NCBI RefSeq assembly: GCF_937959485.1
Contig: NZ_CALGPY010000005.1
Coordinates: 506,796-570,795 of the forward strand
Length of the DNA stretch: 64,000 nt
Direction of reading: 5' to 3'
Source: an uncultured Campylobacter sp.
GTDB lineage: Bacteria; Campylobacterota; Campylobacteria; Campylobacterales; Campylobacteraceae
Every line of letters begins with the position of its first letter. Position 1 is the stretch's first letter. The translations under genes were made by a program, and so were the position numbers. Positions 44,756 to 53,328 of the stretch are shown in pieces. The notes below the pieces were generated by a model. It saw only the letters and a program-made list of their open reading frames with translations, was not told where the DNA came from and searched no databases.

Positions 44756-45615
44756 TAGATAGCGTTAGCGCCGATTTCGATCACGAGATACCTAACGGCT
44801 CGAGGCTTTATTTCGGAAAGAGCGCGCAGCTCAAGCGCAAGCTGGAAAATAAAGCGAGCGAAATCCTCGTTAAAAACGGCTTTAGCGAAATTTTAACGCC
44901 ATATTTTTCATATCATCAGCACCTAAGCGTCGCGCCGCAGAAGCTTCTTAAGCTCTCCGATCCCACGAACCACGAGCTTGCGCTTCGCGCAGACAGCACC
45001 GTGGACGTCGTGCGTATCGTGCGCAAGCGGCTGAAAGACGATAAGCTAAGGCGGCTATTTTACGTCCAGCCGACCTTCAAATACCCAAGCGACGAGTTTT
45101 ATCAGATCGGCGCGGAGCTGATCGGGGAGAAAAATTTGCCCCTTGCGATCAAAATCGCGCAGGAATTTTTTAAAGAATTTGATCTTATGCCAGCGCTTCA
45201 GCTAAGCAATATCGAAATTCCGAAAAAAATCTGCGAAATTTTAAACCTGCCGCTTGAAATTTTTGAAAAGGGCAAGATTGAGACTCTGCTTGAGCAAAAT
45301 TTGCCTTGGCTGGATGCTACGGCTCGCGCTACGTCGCTAAAGGACGTGCAGGCTCTGCGCACGCAGGTACCTGAAGAGCTAAAGCCCTGCTTAGATGAAA
45401 TTTTAAACCTAGGCGTGGATTATGAACATATCCGCATTTCGCTGCTGTATTACTCTAAAATGCGTTATTACGACGCGCTATTTTTTAGATTTTTAGACGC
45501 GGGCGCAGTGTATTGTAACGGCGGAAATTACGAGATTGACGGGCTAAAATCCAGCGGCTTTGCGCTGCTAGTGGATGCTTTGATAGAAAAAATTATGCAA
45601 AAGGATGAGAAATGA
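44752..45615 (+). CDS. hisZ: HisZ-like protein (histidyl-tRNA synthetase paralogue)
   Basis: 287 residues resembling the class II catalytic core of HisRS without the anticodon-binding domain: SEILTPYFSYHQHLSV, LALRADSTVDVVRIV, FYVQPTFKYPSDEFYQIGAELIG. HisZ is normally the regulatory subunit of the short HisG ATP phosphoribosyltransferase; C. jejuni is recalled to have the long self-sufficient HisG, so the role in this genus is unclear. Overlaps both the GGDEF gene and purA by four bases. Confidence 0.8.
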   Translation: MIDSVSADFDHEIPNGSRLYFGKSAQLKRKLENKASEILVKNGFSEILTPYFSYHQHLSVAPQKLLKLSDPTNHELALRADSTVDVVRIVRKRLKDDKLRRLFYVQPTFKYPSDEFYQIGAELIGEKNLPLAIKIAQEFFKEFDLMPALQLSNIEIPKKICEILNLPLEIFEKGKIETLLEQNLPWLDATARATSLKDVQALRTQVPEELKPCLDEILNLGVDYEHIRISLLYYSKMRYYDALFFRFLDAGAVYCNGGNYEIDGLKSSGFALLVDALIEKIMQKDEK

Positions 45616-46862
45616 GCAAAGTTGACGTAGTCATCGGCGCCCAGTGGGGCGATGAGGGCAAGGGCAAGATCGTAGATATGATAAGCGCGAATTACGATTT
45701 CGTATGTCGCAGCAGCGGCGGGCACAACGCGGGCCACACCATCGTTATAAACGGCGAGAAATTTGCGCTGCATCTGGTGCCCAGCGGCGTGCTTCATAAA
45801 AATATCATCAACATCATCGGAAACGGCGTCGTGATCAACCCCGATGTGCTGATTACTGAGATGGCGCAGTTTGAAAATTTAAAGGGCAGATTTTTCATAA
45901 GCGAGAAGGCGTTTTTAAATTTACAGCACCACTCGCTGATCGATCAGGCGCGCGAAAAGAGCAAGGGCGAGCTCGCGATCGGCACTACCGGCAAGGGTAT
46001 AGGGCCTGCGTATGCCGATAAGATCGCGCGCACGGGACACCGCGTAGTGGAGCTTTTAGAGCCTGAAAGGCTTGCCGAGGCGCTATCGCGCGATTTTGCT
46101 TCGCATGAGAGCGTTTTTGAAAAAGCTGGGGTTAAAATTCCTAGCAAGCTTGAAATTTACGAGGAGCTAAAGCGCTATAAAAGCGCGCTCGAGCCATACA
46201 TCGCCGATACCACGCACATGCTGTGGAAGGCGCTTGATTACGACAAGCGCGTGCTTGTAGAGGGCGCGCAAGGAAGCCTGCTTGATATCGATCACGGCAC
46301 CTATCCTTACGTCACGAGCTCGACGACTATCGCGGGCGGGGCTTGCAGCGGGCTCGGGCTCGCGCCGAAAGATATCGGTACGGTGATGGGAATTTTAAAG
46401 GCCTACACCACCCGCGTGGGCAACGGTGCGTTTCCTACCGAGGATAAGGGCCCGCAGGGCGAGGCGATGCGCGAGATCGGCAAGGAGTACGGCACTACGA
46501 CGGGTAGGGCGCGTCGCTGCGGCTGGTTCGACGGAGTGGCTACGAAATACGCCGTGCGCCTTAGCGGCATCGACAAGCTCGCACTTATGAAGCTTGACGT
46601 TCTGGACGGCTTTGAGAGCATTAAAATTTGCCGCGCATATCGATACAAGGGGGAGGAGACCGATTATTTCCCGATCGATTTGGAAGCTGCCGAGCCGGTT
46701 TATGAGCAGATGCCTGGCTGGGACAGCGTCAAGGGAATTTCAAAATTTGAGGATCTACCGCAAAACGCGCAAAATTATATCCGCAAAATAGAGGAGCTAA
46801 GCGGCGCGAAGGTGGGTTTCATCTCTACCAGTCCCGAAAGAAGCGACACGATAATTTTATGA
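45612..46862 (+). CDS. purA: Adenylosuccinate synthetase
   Basis: GTP-dependent ligation of IMP and aspartate, the first committed step to AMP. 416 residues. GAQWGDEGKGK (8-18), GHNAGHTIVI, GTTGKGIGPAYADK and TTTGRARRCGW are diagnostic. ATG 45612 overlaps the hisZ stop by four bases. In C. jejuni purA likewise precedes a DUF507 gene and carA by memory. Confidence 0.97.
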   Translation: MSKVDVVIGAQWGDEGKGKIVDMISANYDFVCRSSGGHNAGHTIVINGEKFALHLVPSGVLHKNIINIIGNGVVINPDVLITEMAQFENLKGRFFISEKAFLNLQHHSLIDQAREKSKGELAIGTTGKGIGPAYADKIARTGHRVVELLEPERLAEALSRDFASHESVFEKAGVKIPSKLEIYEELKRYKSALEPYIADTTHMLWKALDYDKRVLVEGAQGSLLDIDHGTYPYVTSSTTIAGGACSGLGLAPKDIGTVMGILKAYTTRVGNGAFPTEDKGPQGEAMREIGKEYGTTTGRARRCGWFDGVATKYAVRLSGIDKLALMKLDVLDGFESIKICRAYRYKGEETDYFPIDLEAAEPVYEQMPGWDSVKGISKFEDLPQNAQNYIRKIEELSGAKVGFISTSPERSDTIIL

Positions 46863-46866
46863 ACCC

Positions 46867-46888
46867 GGTGAAATTTTAAAATTTCACC
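46867..46888. repeat. 22-bp perfect palindrome after purA
   Basis: GGTGAAATTTT and its complement abut without spacer, four bases after the purA stop. It contains the AAATTTTAAAATTT core seen in several other gaps. As RNA it would form a hairpin with a small loop; no U-tract follows. Confidence 0.8.
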
Positions 46889-46937
46889 CGTTGCGGGCGG
46901 CGCAACCGCTCGTAGAACTGAATTTAAAGGAACGATC

Positions 46938-47489
46938 ATGCGAATACGACTACCACACGTGCCATATATCGCGCATAAAATAGCGCTGGATCTGCTAAAC
47001 TCGGGCTGCGTTACGCTTAGTGCGGGCATAGAGCCCGTCGCCAAGGAAGCAGACGAGATCATAAGGGGCGATCTGCAAAAAGAAAGAGCGATAGACGAGC
47101 GCGCAAACGATCTGATAGATGAGCGCATAAGCGAGCTAGATGAGATGAGTGTGAATAAAAAAGATATGTTTTGGCTCATCAAACGCCACATCGCAAACGA
47201 CGAGAATTTCGAGCTAAATTTCGAGGATCGCTACGGCACCATATCGCATAAAATTTTAGAAACCGTTTGGAAGAAAAATTTGATCGATTACAAAGTCTCG
47301 GAAAACAGGCTAAAGACGATAATTTATAACGCGATCGACGAATATCTTAAAAATTATCAAAAGATTGAGGATGCGGTCTATGAAAAAATCGAGGGCTACA
47401 AGCAAAAATTGATCCCCGGGACCGAAGAATACGAGCTCGTGTTTGAAAAGCTCTACGAAGAGGAGCTAAGAAAACGGGGCATGCTGTGA
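46938..47489 (+). CDS. DUF507 family protein
   Basis: 183 residues, largely helical and highly charged, starting MRIRLPHVPYIAHKIA with AAAGGAACGATC upstream. The family is restricted mostly to Campylobacterota and some thermophiles; function is unknown. Shares one base with the carA start, so it is probably co-expressed with it. Confidence 0.85.
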   Translation: MRIRLPHVPYIAHKIALDLLNSGCVTLSAGIEPVAKEADEIIRGDLQKERAIDERANDLIDERISELDEMSVNKKDMFWLIKRHIANDENFELNFEDRYGTISHKILETVWKKNLIDYKVSENRLKTIIYNAIDEYLKNYQKIEDAVYEKIEGYKQKLIPGTEEYELVFEKLYEEELRKRGML

Positions 47490-48607
47490 TGAACGCGTAT
47501 ATCTACATAGAAAACGGCATCTATCTACAAGCCAAGGCGTTCGGCAAGGGCGGTAGCGCATTCGGCGAGCTCGTGTTTAACACCTCCGCCACCGGCTACG
47601 AGGAGATCATCTCCGATCCTAGCTATGCGGGGCAGTTTATCATTTTTACGATGCCTGAAATCGGCATCGTAGGCATCAACGAAAACGACAAGGAAAGCTC
47701 TAAAATCCACGCCAGCGGAATTTTCGTAAGAAATTTTAACAACGAGCCTTCAAATTTCCGCTCGCAGATGAGCTTGGAGGATTATTTTCTGCAAAACGGA
47801 AAATTCGGTGTTTACGACATCGACACTAGATTTTTAACCAAGATGCTGCGCGATCAGGGCAGCCTGCGCGCCTTCGTTTCGACCGAGATCAGTGATAAGG
47901 CGGCTCTTAAAAAGGCGCTTAGCGAGTCTGCGCGCATAGAGGAGATCAACTACGTAAGCATCGTAAGCACGAAGGCGCCGTATAAGCACACATCGGGTCG
48001 CTGGAACGCCGCGCGCGGAAGCTACGTCCAGCCCGCAAGCTGCGGCAAAAAGATAGCCGTGATCGATTACGGCGTCAAGCGAAACATCCTAAATGAGCTT
48101 TGCGATCTGGGGCTCGGCGTCGAGGTTTTCCCGCACGACGTTAAAGCGGAGAGCCTGATTGCCAAATTTAAAGAGGGGCAGATCGACGGCGTGTTTTTAT
48201 CAAACGGCCCGGGCGAGCCTCGCATGCTTAAAGAGGAGATCGCGCAGATCAAAAAGATGGTCGAAGCGCGCGTGCCGATTTTTGGAATTTGCCTGGGTCA
48301 TCAGCTGCTAAGCAACGCGATGGGATATGAGACTTACAAGCTGAAATTCGGCCAGCACGGCGCAAACCACCCCGTGCAAAACCTGCGCACCAAATCGATC
48401 GAGATCACCGCGCAAAACCACAACTACAACGTCCCCGAGACGATAGCGCAGATCTGCGAGATCACACACCGCAATCTTTTCGACGGCACGATCGAGGGCG
48501 TGCGCTACAGGGAGTACCCCGTATTTTCGGTGCAGCACCACCCGGAAGCCAGCGCAGGGCCTACGGAGAGCAAATATATCTTCAAAGAATTTCTTGAAAT
48601 TTTATGA
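47489..48607 (+). CDS. carA: Carbamoyl-phosphate synthase small (glutaminase) subunit
   Basis: Releases ammonia from glutamine for CarB in arginine and pyrimidine synthesis. 372 residues. N-terminal VFNTSATGYEEIISDPSYAG, class I amidotransferase nucleophile C268 in FGICLGHQLL, and VQHHPEAS with the catalytic His. ATG 47489; a GTG one codon earlier is possible. carB is not in this window. Confidence 0.96.
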   Translation: MNAYIYIENGIYLQAKAFGKGGSAFGELVFNTSATGYEEIISDPSYAGQFIIFTMPEIGIVGINENDKESSKIHASGIFVRNFNNEPSNFRSQMSLEDYFLQNGKFGVYDIDTRFLTKMLRDQGSLRAFVSTEISDKAALKKALSESARIEEINYVSIVSTKAPYKHTSGRWNAARGSYVQPASCGKKIAVIDYGVKRNILNELCDLGLGVEVFPHDVKAESLIAKFKEGQIDGVFLSNGPGEPRMLKEEIAQIKKMVEARVPIFGICLGHQLLSNAMGYETYKLKFGQHGANHPVQNLRTKSIEITAQNHNYNVPETIAQICEITHRNLFDGTIEGVRYREYPVFSVQHHPEASAGPTESKYIFKEFLEIL

Positions 48608-49458
48608 TTTTTGAAATTTTGCCTGCATTAAATTTTACCGCGGTCGTGCGGTAAAATTTTAAATTTGCGGAAGGCTTTAAATTCTAACGCAGTCTTTGCG
48701 TCGTAAATTTAAAGCCTGTCGCAGCCTGGATAATTGCAGGCTGGAGAGGTACACAAAGCGCACTTTTGCGGGCTGAGGATTACCGCGGTGATTTTGGATT
48801 AAGAAGCTTTTTGGATGAAACAGATCTGTGCTAGTCGCGGTTTTAAATTTAAACTGGCTGCGCGCCGCATGCTTTTCATTCGTGTGATTTTTGCATCCGC
48901 TTAGCTTATAAGAGTGCTTGCGGCTAAATTTTACGCACTTTAAAGATCAGGCTTGGCACGCTTAGCCCTTTCAAAGCAGATCCTGCGGCACATTTCTCAT
49001 AGCTTCAAGCCCTTTAAATTTGACGAACCGTTTTGTTGTCGTCAAAAGTTTCGCTAGTAAGCTGCCCTGCCGTCCGTAAAATTTTATCTAACGCCGTTTA
49101 CCTACTAAAACCTTATCGGCGCCGTTTCATTTCCCTCTAAAAGCCATTTGCCTAAAATAAAATTCCGCTCCGCTGCGTAGTGAAATTTTACCTGCGCCAG
49201 CTTTGGAATTTTACTTTCAGCCCCTTTTAAATCTCTTTCGCACCGATAAGATTTAGCTTGCGTCATTTTAAATTTTTACTCCATTCCTAGGCTGCGGTTT
49301 TTATCCATGCTTGTTTTTTAATCCCGCCCATATTTGTACCTAAAATAAGAGTTGTGTTACTTTATGAAATTAAATTTTTAACTTAACATTATTTTAAGCT
49401 CAATAAAAGAGAAAATTTGAAAGAATTTCGTTTGAAATTTCGCCTTGAGGGGTCTGCT
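48608..49458. other. Non-coding gap of about 850 bp
   Basis: No supported gene. Begins with the carA hairpin, then AT-rich and GC-rich patches with dense stops. Upstream of the response regulator there is CTTAA-N7-TTAAG at about 49382-49398, a possible regulator site. Confidence 0.5.
48630..48660 (+). terminator. Candidate terminator after carA
   Basis: Perfect 12-base stem AAATTTTACCGC / GCGGTAAAATTT with loop GGTCGT, 23 bp after the stop. The downstream T content is modest (TTTAAATTT), so it is less certain than the trxA terminator. Confidence 0.6.
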
Positions 49459-50142
49459 ATGAGCTGCGCTTTAAAAGAGCTGGACGTCTTGCTAGTCGAG
49501 GATGATACTAAATTACTGGCCTCGCTGCATAAGGCGTTTGAGGGTATTTTTAACAACGTTTACAATGCCCAAAACGGGCTTGAAGGTGTGAAAAAATTCA
49601 AAAAATTTAGCCCTAATCTCGTCATTACCGACATTTTAATGCCGATCGAGGATGGGCTTGAGATGATACGTCAGATCAAGCAGATCTTTCCGCATGCCCC
49701 TATCGCGGTGCTTAGCGGCTTCAGTAGGGAGGAGCAGCTAAAAGGCGTTATGGAGATTGGCGTCGAGCGGTATTACTTTAAGCCGGTAGATATCGCCGCA
49801 TTTGTGCTAGAGATAAGTGCGCTGATGAAGTCTAAGCTGGACTCTGTACGAGTCGTAAATATGGGTGCGGGCTACGTATTTGATGGGCTTCGTCGTATTT
49901 TACTGAAGGATGGCGAGCAGATCGTGCTTACTAAAAAGGAGCTTTCTTTTGTTTCGCTGCTAGCCAGTCGCGTGGGCGAGCTGGTACTTTACGAGGAGAT
50001 CAAGCGTTATGTTTGGACTGAAGGAGCCGTAAGCGATACGGCGCTTCGTACCTTCGTCAAGCGTATCCGCGATAAAGTGGGTGGTGAAATCATAAAAAAC
50101 GTCCCGAGCCTGGGATACAAGATCGATCTTGGGCCCGCTTAA
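49459..50142 (+). CDS. OmpR-family response regulator, orphan
   Basis: 227 residues. Receiver domain with acidic pair E14/D15-D16, phosphorylation site D58 in VITDILMPIEDG, S86 and K108 (YYFKPVD). C-terminal winged helix (about 135-225) ends DTALRTFVKRIRDKVGG...NVPSLGYKI, typical of OmpR/PhoB. ATG 49459 is chosen for GAGGGG upstream; an earlier TTG at 49417 would add 14 residues. No histidine kinase is adjacent, so its partner must lie elsewhere. Confidence 0.9.
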   Translation: MSCALKELDVLLVEDDTKLLASLHKAFEGIFNNVYNAQNGLEGVKKFKKFSPNLVITDILMPIEDGLEMIRQIKQIFPHAPIAVLSGFSREEQLKGVMEIGVERYYFKPVDIAAFVLEISALMKSKLDSVRVVNMGAGYVFDGLRRILLKDGEQIVLTKKELSFVSLLASRVGELVLYEEIKRYVWTEGAVSDTALRTFVKRIRDKVGGEIIKNVPSLGYKIDLGPA

Positions 50143-50418
50143 ATTTGATCGCGTTTTTGCCGCTTTGTAATTTACGGAATTGCACTCGTAAAATTTTGCG
50201 TTTAAATATGCCGCGATTAATGCGGAGCGAGGCATATTTCCGCGCTCAAAGCGCCGCAAATTAAAATTTTACGCTCATCCAACTTACTAAATTTGACTTG
50301 ATAAAATTTAACCTCTCAAGCTTTTCAAAAACTTCTTTGCTTAAAAGCCCAAACTAAAAATTTCTTGCTAAAATATCGCAAAATTCCGCGTTCTGCGAAT
50401 CGCTCTAAAGGATTTGTT

Positions 50419-53328
50419 TTGAAAAATTTGCCCTCTAAAAATCTCTTTGTCTACACCAGCTCGCGTGCGCTACGCGCGGCGTTGCAAAGCGAGAGCGGCG
50501 GCGTGCTGGCGCCTAGGATTACTTTGGCGGAATTCTACGAAAAGGCGCTTTTTGTACCGGATCTTGTCGCTTGCGGTGAGATAGACCGCGCGCTTTTTAT
50601 GAAGCAGGCGGTAAACGAGAGCAAGCGCGCAGGCGAGAGGCTTAAATTCCCTAACGAGCTTTACGAGTTTATGCGCAACCGCGAGTATCTTTTCGGCTTT
50701 TTCAAGGAGCTTGCGACGGAGCGCGTGAGTATCGATGCGCTCGATCTTAGCGACACCTACGCGTGGTATGCCGAGCATTTTGAAATTCTGCGAGAGCTAG
50801 TGGGGGCGTATGCGCGGATTTTGCGCGAGCATGGATTTTACGACGAGATCACGCTGCCTGCGCTTTATAAGCTAAACGAATCCTATCTGCGCGGATTTGA
50901 GCGGATAGAAATCAACATCGACGGCAATCCTAGCGCATTTGAGTTTGAGGTTTTTAAGCGTGCTGCAGAGCTTAGCGAGGTTGTGTTGAGCTTTAGAGCC
51001 ACGACTTTAAATTCCAAGCCCGTGCGCGCGGTGGAGGAGCTTTGCGGCATAAGCCTAGAGCCAGGTTTTACCTACCGCGTAAATCTTAGTACGGGTGAAA
51101 TTTTAAGCCGCGAGCCGCTAGGCGTGGGCGGAGCGGTTATGTGTAGAGGCTTTGAGCTGCGAAGCTTGCAGGCGAGCTATGTTTTTGAAAAAATTTCATC
51201 CTTTGTGCGCGCGGGCATCGCGCCGGAGCGCATCGCGGTGATTTTGCCCGACGAGAGTTTTGCCGGCACGCTGCGGCTTTATGACGAGCGCATCGCAAAG
51301 GCTCGCGGCTCGCACCGCATGCTAAATTTCGCGATGGGCGAGAAGCTTAAAGATAGCCTATTTTACGTAACGCTAGAGAAAATTTCGCAGTGCTTAAAAG
51401 AAGCGCGCACGCCGAAATTTGGCGTAGATTACCGCGCATTCAAAAGTCCGGATGGAGGATCTTTAGATACGGAGGATTCCGCGGTACAGCAAAATTTAGC
51501 GCTAGGGAATTTCGCTTCGGAGAATTCTATTTCGCAAAATTTCGCACAGCAAAATTTCGAGCTTGATTGCGAAATTTTTTCAAATTCCAAAACTGATTTA
51601 AATTTTATGTCTGCGCGAGAGTTTGAAAATACGGAAAATTTTGAAATTATGCGCGAAATTTCGGCGGAACGCGCGGACAGCGCGGAGGAGCAAAGCTTTT
51701 CTTTGGATTTTGCGGAGTTGCAAGAGCCTTTGGAGTGTTCGCAGCAGCGCGATTATTCGGTTAGCGCAAAACGGCAAGAGCTTTTAAAGCAGCAAGAGAG
51801 CCTACGACACTCTATGCAACTGGAGCATATAGAGCTTGAGGAAGAAGATGGGTATTCAAAAAGCCCTGAGCAGCGCGATCGTTTTAGGCACTCTAAAATA
51901 CGCGAGGGCGCAGATGAGTATCCGCAGCGCCCAAACCCGCAGGAGCTTGATCTGTTTTTTGCGAGTGTGGGTGTGGATGAGGCGCTTTTTGGCGAGTTCG
52001 CACGCGATTTTGCAAAGCAAGTAAGCTTCGAGCATTTCGAGGCACTAATTGCCAAGCTCGCCTGCTTACCTAAAATTAGCGACGCGCTGCTGCAAGAAAA
52101 GCTAAAAGAGCCGCTATATCTAATTAAAATTTTACTTCGAAAATTTAAGGATGAAAACTTAAGCTTGGGCAATCTAATCGATCTTTTTTTGTTAGAAATT
52201 TCGCGCATTAAGCTTGATGATGTTAGTGGCGGAAAGGTCACGGTAATGGGGCTTTTAGAGAGCCGCGGACTGCAATTTGACGGCGTGATAATCCCCGATT
52301 TTAACGATGATCTGGTGCCAAAGCGCAGTAGCGGAGAGATGTTTTTAAACTCTGCTTTGCGCGCTAGAGCAGGGCTCATCAGCCATGCAGACCGCGAAAA
52401 TTTACAAAGATTTTACTACGACGGCTTGCTAAGAGGCGCTAAAAAAAGCGCGATTTGCTATCTGCAAAGCGTCGAGAAATTGCCTTCGCGGTTTTTGAAA
52501 AGCTTTGAAGTGCAACAAGACGCGGAATTTTCGCAGGAGGATTATTTGCGGCTTTTTGGGCGAGAGGAATTTAAGCCCGCCTTATGCGGACAAGAAGATC
52601 CTGTGGCTCGCCATGATTTTTTTGCCGAGGAGCTATCGTTTTCGCGGCTGGATACGTTTTTAGAATGCAAGAGGAAGTATTATTACCGCTACGTTTTCGG
52701 GCTAAAAGAGGGGCTAAAATTTGGCGAGGATAATGCACTTTTGGGCAAAATTTTACATACGAGTTTTCAGCGTTTATACGAGCGAGCGGGGATGAAATTT
52801 AGCATGGAAAAATTTCGCCCTATTTATTCGCAGCTTGCGCGAGAAGCAGAGATTGCGCGCTTTGATGCGGAGCTTGAGCTAAAATCGGTAGAAAAGCTAG
52901 CTAAGCTTTTAGAAGAGCATGAGCAAATTTGGAGCTTTAGCGGTAGTGAAGTATCGCTAAAAGGCGAGCTTGACGGAGTGCGGCTGAGCGGGCGGATCGA
53001 CCGCATCGACGAAGATAAGGCAGGGCGGAAGTTTATCATCGATTACAAACGTGGTTCAGCTAAAAAACATATGGAAAAATTCCAGCTTACATTTTACCGC
53101 GCGCTTTTAGCCCAGGAATGCGAATGCGCCTATCTGTCGCTAAAAGATTGCGCGTTTGCGGCTCCTGGCGACAAAACGCCTAGCTTAGAAAACCTACGCG
53201 AGACGCTAAGCTCTATCGGCAAGGAATTTGCAAGCGAGGTCGCTTTTACGCGCACGGAGGCGGTGCAAAGCTGTGAATATTGCGATTATAAAATCATTTG
53301 CAAGGGGCAGATCGATGGCAAAATTTGA
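50419..53328 (+). CDS. addB: AddB-like subunit of the AddAB helicase-nuclease, with low-complexity insert
   Basis: 969 residues from TTG 50419, preferred because AAAGGA lies 7 nt upstream. The C-terminal PD-(D/E)XK nuclease is visible (FIIDYKRGS at about 872) with the four cysteines of the structural [4Fe-4S] cluster: one in FLECKRKYYYRY (about 751) and three in CEYCDYKIIC near the end. Residues about 340-510 are Ser/Gln/Glu-rich with no helicase motif and look inserted between conserved parts. AddAB processes double-strand breaks for RecA. Overlaps addA by 14 bases. Confidence 0.88.
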   Translation: MKNLPSKNLFVYTSSRALRAALQSESGGVLAPRITLAEFYEKALFVPDLVACGEIDRALFMKQAVNESKRAGERLKFPNELYEFMRNREYLFGFFKELATERVSIDALDLSDTYAWYAEHFEILRELVGAYARILREHGFYDEITLPALYKLNESYLRGFERIEINIDGNPSAFEFEVFKRAAELSEVVLSFRATTLNSKPVRAVEELCGISLEPGFTYRVNLSTGEILSREPLGVGGAVMCRGFELRSLQASYVFEKISSFVRAGIAPERIAVILPDESFAGTLRLYDERIAKARGSHRMLNFAMGEKLKDSLFYVTLEKISQCLKEARTPKFGVDYRAFKSPDGGSLDTEDSAVQQNLALGNFASENSISQNFAQQNFELDCEIFSNSKTDLNFMSAREFENTENFEIMREISAERADSAEEQSFSLDFAELQEPLECSQQRDYSVSAKRQELLKQQESLRHSMQLEHIELEEEDGYSKSPEQRDRFRHSKIREGADEYPQRPNPQELDLFFASVGVDEALFGEFARDFAKQVSFEHFEALIAKLACLPKISDALLQEKLKEPLYLIKILLRKFKDENLSLGNLIDLFLLEISRIKLDDVSGGKVTVMGLLESRGLQFDGVIIPDFNDDLVPKRSSGEMFLNSALRARAGLISHADRENLQRFYYDGLLRGAKKSAICYLQSVEKLPSRFLKSFEVQQDAEFSQEDYLRLFGREEFKPALCGQEDPVARHDFFAEELSFSRLDTFLECKRKYYYRYVFGLKEGLKFGEDNALLGKILHTSFQRLYERAGMKFSMEKFRPIYSQLAREAEIARFDAELELKSVEKLAKLLEEHEQIWSFSGSEVSLKGELDGVRLSGRIDRIDEDKAGRKFIIDYKRGSAKKHMEKFQLTFYRALLAQECECAYLSLKDCAFAAPGDKTPSLENLRETLSSIGKEFASEVAFTRTEAVQSCEYCDYKIICKGQIDGKI

